DNA from: Trifolium pratense
Taxonomy: Eukaryota; Streptophyta; Magnoliopsida; Fabales; Fabaceae
Direction of reading: 5' to 3'
NCBI RefSeq assembly: GCF_020283565.1
Contig: NC_060064.1
Coordinates: 17,256,337-17,320,336 of the forward strand
Length of the DNA stretch: 64,000 bases
Numbering within the stretch: the stretch's first letter is position 1; every line of letters starts with the position of its first letter. The notes under the pieces were generated by a model, which was not told the DNA's origin, did not search any database, and saw nothing but the letters and a program-made list of their open reading frames with translations. The position numbers and the translations under genes are program-made. Below, piece after piece: positions 57,975 to 64,000 of this stretch.

Positions 57975-58355
57975 TGAAAATAAAAGGTATTGGAATTAAA
58001 GATTTTATTATTCGAAGTAGCAATGATTGTTGAAATGCTACTGTACGTGTTCTATATTGTACTTCACTTGTGTACATATTACATATGAAAATATATAGGC
58101 CTATGGAGCCTAACCTGCAAGGCTGCAACGGTAACAATAATATATACATGGAAATACCATTAAGTAGTTTTATGGCTATTATCTTTGTCCAACGGTAATG
58201 ATGATATTAGGAAATATCATTAAGTGATTTTATGAGTATTATTTGGTTTAACTCCATGTATTAAAGCAATGCATTCACACAAATTGATTTCCAATGGTTT
58301 GTTTGATTGGTCTTTATTTGAGCCATTAACTATGGAATCTTCATGATTCTTTACA
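57975..58355 (-). repeat. 5' LTR of the copia element
   Basis: 381 bp, nearly identical to 53413-53793. Minus-strand transcription of the element would start here. Confidence 0.93.
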
Positions 58356-58610
58356 GTCCATTATCAAACGTGATTGTGTATATACTTCATGCCACTAGAA
58401 AAAGTTAAAATAACAGCATAAATTAGAGACAGTAAACTTGGTGAAGAAATTTACATTTTTCTTAGAGTTTTGTTGCTATTTTAACATTTTATTAATAGGT
58501 ATAATTTGTGTATTTACTAGTGATCTATGTCGTATCTCACTGTTGATCCAACACGAGTTGAAATTCCTGGCTTTGATGAGAATATGTATATTTTCTCATC
58601 CCTATATAGG

Positions 58611-58845
58611 AACATAGCTTTTTTTTTTTTAGTTTATATTGAAGTAAATGAACAACTAACTAAAACCTTTTGTATGGTATCAAAATTTCTCACCACTAAA
58701 TTAAATTTAGTAGCTTAAGAAACATAATTTTGCTTAGGAACATAGTTTTTTTAGTTTATAATGAAGTAAATGAAGAATGACCTAAAACCTTTTGTATAGT
58801 ATCAAAATTTCTCACCACTAAATTAAATTCACTAGCTTAAGAAAT
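58611..58845. repeat. Two ~120-bp tandem units
   Basis: GAACATAGCTTTTTTTTTTT and GAACATAGTTTTTTTAGTTT start two units that share CCTTTTGTAT(G/A)GTATCAAAA and TTTCTCACCACTAAATTAAA. No gene. Confidence 0.85.
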
Positions 58846-58846
58846 A

Positions 58847-59104
58847 TTCCCCCAGGTCCTTTTTATAAGGAACACTTTGAAAAAATCACACAGACCAATG
58901 AAGCACATTTAACATTGTTATTTTCATTTAATACTCTTATAAATTTAAATTTATTCCATGTATATATATACCCTTATTTAAATTCTCTATCATAATAAAT
59001 AAGGGCATAAGTGAAATTGAACATTTAAAACATTTGAAAATTGGTCAAAGTTTCGACCAATTTTTTTTCTCCAAAATGTTCCTTATAAAAAGGACTGGAG
59101 GGAA
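58847..59104. mobile_element. Stowaway-like MITE
   Basis: TTCCCCCAGGTCCTTTTTAT AAGGAACA and the inverse TGTTCCTTATAAAAAGGACT GGAGGGAA are flanked by TA on both sides (58845-58846, 59105-59106). 258 bp, AT-rich, non-coding. Confidence 0.85.
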
Positions 59105-59353
59105 TATAATTTTGCTTGAAAGAAACATTGTCTCAGTTAGCATCATTGACCTGTAATGAGGCAAGAAAATGACTGCGTTCGGTAACTAATTACCAATTAG
59201 CTACAAACGCAGTCGTTAGGGACGAAAATCAACAAGATTTACACATTTATTGATGTTTTAAAATAAAAAACAATACATGGACTAAAATCAAAAAACACCT
59301 ACAATACAAGAACGAATGTGATACTTAAACTATTTATTATGCAAGAGTTTCAT

Positions 59354-60272
59354 GGCCCGTTTGGTGCACAAGATAAGAGACAGGATAGGATAACTATATC
59401 ATATCCTGTCTCAATCTAGTATTTGGTGACACAACAGGATATGATAAGTTAATCATGAAGTTTATCCTATCCTGTTTCTCTAGTTAAAATCCTTATCCTG
59501 AATTTGAGCTGGGTTACCAGCAGGATATGATAAGAAAAAAAAATCGTTGATTTATTCTATAAAATATAGTTTAAAATAAAAAATTGAAAATTAATAAAAT
59601 AATTTGATAGTAAATTAATAATAAAATAATTAATTTTTAAATATATATGTGATTTTCTCACAAGGGTAATTTTGTAATTTATATAATCTAAAAAATCAAA
59701 ATTCTCCTAAAATTACAATATTTTAAATTAAAATAATTATTAAAAAATTACAAAATAAGAATATTAATTTAAATTTAATAACAACTTAAATATAATTCTT
59801 TTGCAATGGTAGTTTTATTATTTACATATATCATATATTTATTTAGCTTATCTAACATGTATAATTGAGTTATTTATTTGATCATGATTCATATAAAAAA
59901 CTTAATTTGTTTATTTTCTCATGATTTGTATTTAAAATTTAAAGTTATTTGATTACTTTTTCTTTTTGTACAATTACTTATTTATATTTTTATTTATAAA
60001 ATTCAAAGTATTACAATATAATTTTTAACAAATAACAATTGTTTTACGAGGGTAATTTTGTCATTTAAATATGTTATGTATTTTATCATATTGGTATGAA
60101 CAAATATGTATTAAAAATATGATATAATAGTTATCATGTTTGTTATTCTGTGTGCACCAAACACATGATAGGATAACTGGGGATAACTGTTATCCTGCTG
60201 ATATGCTATCCTATCACTATCCTGTTGTATATCCTATCCTGTCACTATCCTATCCTGTGCACTAAACGGGCC
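59354..60272. mobile_element. 919-bp MITE-like element with TATCCTGT repeats
   Basis: Ends GGCCCGTTTGGTGCAC and GTGCACTAAACGGGCC are inverted repeats. Many TATCCTGT or ACAGGATA blocks follow near both ends in opposite orientations (59385-59480 and 60155-60255). The interior is very AT-rich. Flanks TTCAT/TTCAC are only partly alike, so the target duplication is unclear. Confidence 0.8.
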
Positions 60273-60439
60273 TTCACATTTTATATGTAGAGACCGAAGT
60301 TTAAATTTGCCATAAGTGAATTATTCCAAAGTAAAAAGTTAAATTAGAATAAAATAAGTGGATTTATTTGGTACTACTAGAACATTTCCCACTTATTAGA
60401 AAAGGAATTCCAATCAGAGAGCAGCAAAGAAGAAGAAGA

Positions 60440-63400
60440 ATGATGGTCAAAGGTATCCAACTTCAGCTATGCGGATTTGTTAGCAGCCAACGTTGGAATC
60501 TAAAACCAATAGCAACTTCTCTTTCATTCTCATCACTTTCCCCAATCTCATACCCTAACCCTAACCCTAATCCTAACCCTTCTCTCAAACTCCTTCCCAC
60601 TCTTCGCACCACTCGATTCGCACCGTTTCGTGCTTCCTCATCGCTTCAATCTTCTGTAAGTTCTCAATTACTGTAATCTTGTGTTTTATACAGTTAATAA
60701 TTGATTGATGATATTGATAATTGGTAATGTAGGGGAATGTTCGAAGTATCAAATTCTGTCAATGGTGTGGTGGTTCGACTAAACATGATATACCTGATGG
60801 AGAAGAAAAGTTGAGAGCTATATGTACACTTTGTGGGAGAATTGCTTATCAGAATCCCAAAATGGTAACTTCCTAAAAATTGTTTTTTTTGTAGGTTCTT
60901 GTTGATTCAATTTAGTGTTTGTGTCAATTTAGTTGATGTTTTTTTTTTGTATTCTTCAATAGTACTAGTAATTTGCTTGAATGAATGTGCCCGAATTGGT
61001 TTAGGAAACTGTATTGCTGTTTAAACTTCTGGAGTTTTAGATATGTGTGTTTTGTGCTTTTAGAGTAGAAATAAGCATAGGTTGAATCAAACAATCTATG
61101 ACCTGAGTCGGTCTGTTTCCAAACTTAAGGGTATGTTTGGATTGGTGGTATAGGGTAGAATCAAGTGAAATGGAATAGACTAGTTAGATTTTGAAAAGTG
61201 GATGTTATTCAATTCTATTTCAACCCAATTTCACCTTATGCCGCCACCAATGCAAAGATAAATATGAGTCTCGCCAGTTTGCTTCATGTGAGCCTTTCTT
61301 AAGACATACTAATCTGACCTTTTTGAAATAGCTTATAGGTGCAACACTAAATGTAGGCTAATATGCGTAAATCTTTAAATAGGTAAAAAAAAGAAAAGAT
61401 TTTAGCACAATTTTATTAGGCTCAAAATACTTTTTATTTATATGACCTAAAATTATGGCTATTTTAGCTAAACGGGCTTTTAAATAAGCAAGTCTAAACC
61501 TAGCTTATGTAGTGTAAATAAGTATGATCTAGATGATGTCGGATAGACTGATATAGATTAGACCATAGGCACTTGGTGTTGGTGGGCTGTCCAGCCTATT
61601 TTATTCCATACTTGCAAGATCATCGGTTGCCATGCCAAAATCTTATTACACATTGCTGCAACATGAAATTGATTTTGGTTATTCTCAATGTTTTTTTCCC
61701 TTATACAAGTAATATTTTTTCTTTTATGAAAAAAAAGAAATTATTTGCAATTAAAATTTTCTCAAGGAGTTTGCGGCTCCTGCTTGAAGTAGCTAAATAG
61801 TTGAAGAGCCATGTGGATAACCTAAATTTCAACCCAAGATCTAAATGTTTTTCGTTGCATTGTGGTATACTACAATAAAACATATAGAAAATTATTTTAG
61901 ACACAAGTGTTGCTTGTTATATTAAATTTTATTCCATTTGTTGGAGTTTAAAAATGTATTGGAAGTCGATATTGAGAAAAGGAAGTAGCAACCTGACCTG
62001 TATTGCAAAGTTGCCATCATGTCAAAGGTTCAGGGAAGGGTTGGACCCTTTGAGAAAAGGAAGCGTGATCTTTGATTTCTTTTCTTCTCAGTGTTCATTG
62101 CTTCACCTTTAGGATTTTTTTAATAAAAAACAAAATTAGAGCGTGAGCATGAATTTGATAGTTGATACTGAAATGGATGTTGGGGGTTAGGTATCTGCAT
62201 ATAACATGCTTTAACTTGGTCTGCCGATCACTCTTGTTCTCTGAAGTAATCCTTTTCATAAACACTTACTGATAATGCAAAACAAATAAGGATCTAGAGG
62301 AGTATCATATGTTTTGGGATGTATTCTCTGACTTGTTAGGAAAATAACTGTGGTAGTTGTATACTGTTTGTCACAACACTTATTTATTTTTCATTCATTT
62401 TGTACTAGACTATATGACTAACTTCTTTGTTCTGAACATGGCATGATTTTGGCTGGCAAAGTAGGTAGTTGGTTGCCTCATTGAACATGATAATAAGGTC
62501 CTCCTTTGCAAGAGGAATATTCAACCATCTCATGGTCTTTGGTATGAATCAATATTTTATTAAACTGCTTATTCTCATTGTATCTGGTTATGTACAGATT
62601 AAGTTCCTTTCCTGGAACTATTATAATCTAAATGCTAATAAATTTATCATAATGATGAATATTGCATCTCTTTTCATCAGTGAGCTATGTTAATTTCATA
62701 TTTTGGTATCAACAAGGACGCTTCCCGCTGGTTATTTGGAAATTGGAGAGTCAGCTCTGGAAGGTGCCGTAAGGGAAACAAGGGAGGAAGCAAATGCAGA
62801 TGTAGAAGTAATTTCTCCCTTTGCTCAATTGGACATTCCTTTAATTGGACAAGTGAGGACTGGGGAAGAAACTTTGATTTATTTTCTTTTTGTTGATTCT
62901 CTTGACTAGATTTTTTACCTTGATTGTTACATGTTTGTGGCAGACTTACATGATATTCTTAGCAAAGCTGAAGAAGCCCCATTTTTCACCCGGTCCAGAA
63001 TCATCAGAATGCCAACTTTTTTCACTTGATGATATACCTTTTAATTCTCTATCCTTTTCATCAATGGTGGTTACCTTGAGTTTGGTAAGTTTCAGATATA
63101 TGAACTTTGTTTTTAATTTTATTTTTCATGTTTCCTACTCATATTGTGTTTCATATTGTTTCTCATGGCCACAGTATGTTGAGGATATCAAGGCCGGCAA
63201 GCCCAAATTTCATTATGGAACCATTAAGAAAAGGTTTTTTTCTTCCTAAATACATGATATTTTCCCTTGATTTTATATATGGTTCGGTTTGAGAGAAGAA
63301 ACTATGCCCTCTGGTCCTTGTTTATAAGAGGCAATTAGAAATGTTTTAGGTCATAATATAAGAAACATTGCACACCTTTGAAGTGTATTAATTAAAAGGG

Positions 63401-63879
63401 TTGAAGAGAAGGAGTATTTATGTTTTGGAAACAAAAAAATCAATATACATTCATTTAGGACTTAAATCTATTAGCCTGGTTAATGAGATATTGTACATCT
63501 CAACTAGTTTGATTTGGTTGGCTACTTGGCTTATTGTACATCTCAACTAGTTTGATTTGGTTGGCTACTTGGCTTATGGTTGGTTAATGTTAGCAAAATG
63601 CATACTATATAAATTAAGACAAAAATAGATTATATTTAGATATGTTTCGGCTATCAGCTTTCACATTTTTTCGCAAATGCAAACTGATGAAATCAATGTG
63701 TTTTCTTGTGAACAAAATCCTGTATGTTAGTAGTTTCATTGAATATTTCTGATACTTTGCTACCTAGACTTTTATTCCTGCTCATGTTATTTGGTTTTGT
63801 CTTGATATTTGTTGTTAGGCCTGGTACAAGTCCTTCTGATATTCGTGCTTACACACTAGATCATCACATGCACACATGA
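60440..63879 (+). CDS. NUDX23: Plastid Nudix hydrolase, ADP-ribose/FAD pyrophosphatase (NUDX23 type)
   Basis: Seven exons: 60440-60655, 60733-60864, 62465-62541, 62717-62852, 62944-63084, 63175-63233 and 63819-63879, giving about 273 residues. The first ~65 residues are Ser/Pro-rich without acidic residues (a chloroplast transit peptide), including a [10 protein letters not shown] run. A zinc ribbon follows ([26 protein letters not shown]), then [17 protein letters not shown]. The Nudix box is intact ([20 protein letters not shown] plus ANADV, with the catalytic RETREE glutamates). The end is [17 protein letters not shown]. In Arabidopsis NUDX23 hydrolyses FAD and ADP-ribose in chloroplasts and helps control flavin levels. 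ATG ATG at 60440/60443 leaves a one-codon ambiguity. The large intron 2 (1.6 kb) has MITE-like sequence. All joins are in phase. Confidence 0.95.
63492..63580. repeat. 44-bp tandem duplication in NUDX23 intron 6
   Basis: TTGTACATCTCAACTAGTTT, then GATTTGGTTGGCTACTTGGC, repeated twice back to back, apparently identical. No effect on exons. Confidence 0.95.
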
Positions 63880-64000
63880 GCCATGATAAACAGGTTAGTT
63901 CCCCATGTTATATTGCAATATTAATAATGATGATAAATGAGCTAAATATAATCCTAATATCCTATACTTATTTGTGCATTGCAATGAGTGTAAAGTTAGC

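Larger units (their letters stand above)
53413..58355 (-). mobile_element. Nearly intact copia LTR retrotransposon, one frameshift
   Basis: Two 381-bp LTRs (53413-53793 and 57975-58355) appear identical except for about one base (ttcaaag versus ttcgaag). In element sense they start TGTAAAGAATC and end CCTTTTATTTTCA. A polypurine tract (TTGAAGGGGGA) abuts the left LTR at 53794. The primer site TGGTATCAGA lies two or three bases after the right LTR. Gag, protease, integrase, reverse transcriptase and RNase H follow in the copia order. The flanking five bases differ (ATTAA versus GTCCA), so no target duplication is seen. The near-identical LTRs show a recent insertion. Confidence 0.95.

Noticed and set aside
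53413..58355. An ATTAA/GTCCA target duplication for the second copia element
   Set aside because: The flanking pentamers do not match; the apparent TAA shared by both LTR borders comes from the spacer next to the primer site.
60551..60580. Interstitial telomere marking a chromosome fusion
   Set aside because: Only four imperfect units, in frame in a coding exon, and not the common plant TTTAGGG form.

Overview
The window is plant nuclear DNA, most likely from a legume close to Medicago. The evidence is AT-rich intergenic DNA, GT-AG introns, plant versions of POLD2, ataxin-10/MEE50, actin and NUDX23, and dense copia, Helitron, TRIM, SINE, LINE and MITE insertions. The legume call is an inference from the repeat types; no species marker was tested.

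Layout, left to right. The 3' part of a DNA polymerase delta small-subunit gene (1-4415, + strand) is followed by a 9.5-kb transposon complex (5375-14861). This is a copia-type LTR element on the minus strand with LTRs differing at 1 of 199 positions, flanked by TTTAA. Its interior codes for nothing intact, and a 4.0-kb Helitron is nested inside it. Next come a PIF/Harbinger deletion derivative (14889-15982), a two-exon gene for a small basic protein of unknown function (16380-16905) and an ataxin-10-domain ARM-repeat gene (18159-20413).

From 21350 to about 40900 there is a local array of PP2C-like genes: one apparently intact (36681-38445), three disrupted copies and one fragment. The copies that can be read have lost a metal-binding Asp, so they look like pseudophosphatases. 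The copies share upstream and downstream flanks, including a piece of a non-LTR retrotransposon (zf-RVT) and a promoter minisatellite. An F-box/DUF295 gene (28158-29405) with a possible myristoylation signal lies inside the array. A 769-bp tandem duplication (38854-40391) follows the intact PP2C gene.

A complete actin gene of 377 codons (41540-43686, - strand) comes next. The 44-53 kb stretch is gene-poor: a SINE with a 15-bp target duplication, a Stowaway MITE carrying a 36-bp retroposon, a 3.4-kb long-terminal-inverted-repeat element with a 183-bp satellite, foldback elements and 5'-truncated LINEs. A nearly intact copia element (53413-58355, - strand) has one frameshift between integrase and reverse transcriptase. 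After two MITEs the window ends with a seven-exon plastid NUDX23-type Nudix hydrolase gene (60440-63879).

The host genes do not form a pathway. The two most unusual features are the young but coding-dead copia element, whose interior carries more than 20 short hairpins with near-identical TTCAG/TTCTG loops, and the PP2C pseudophosphatase array.
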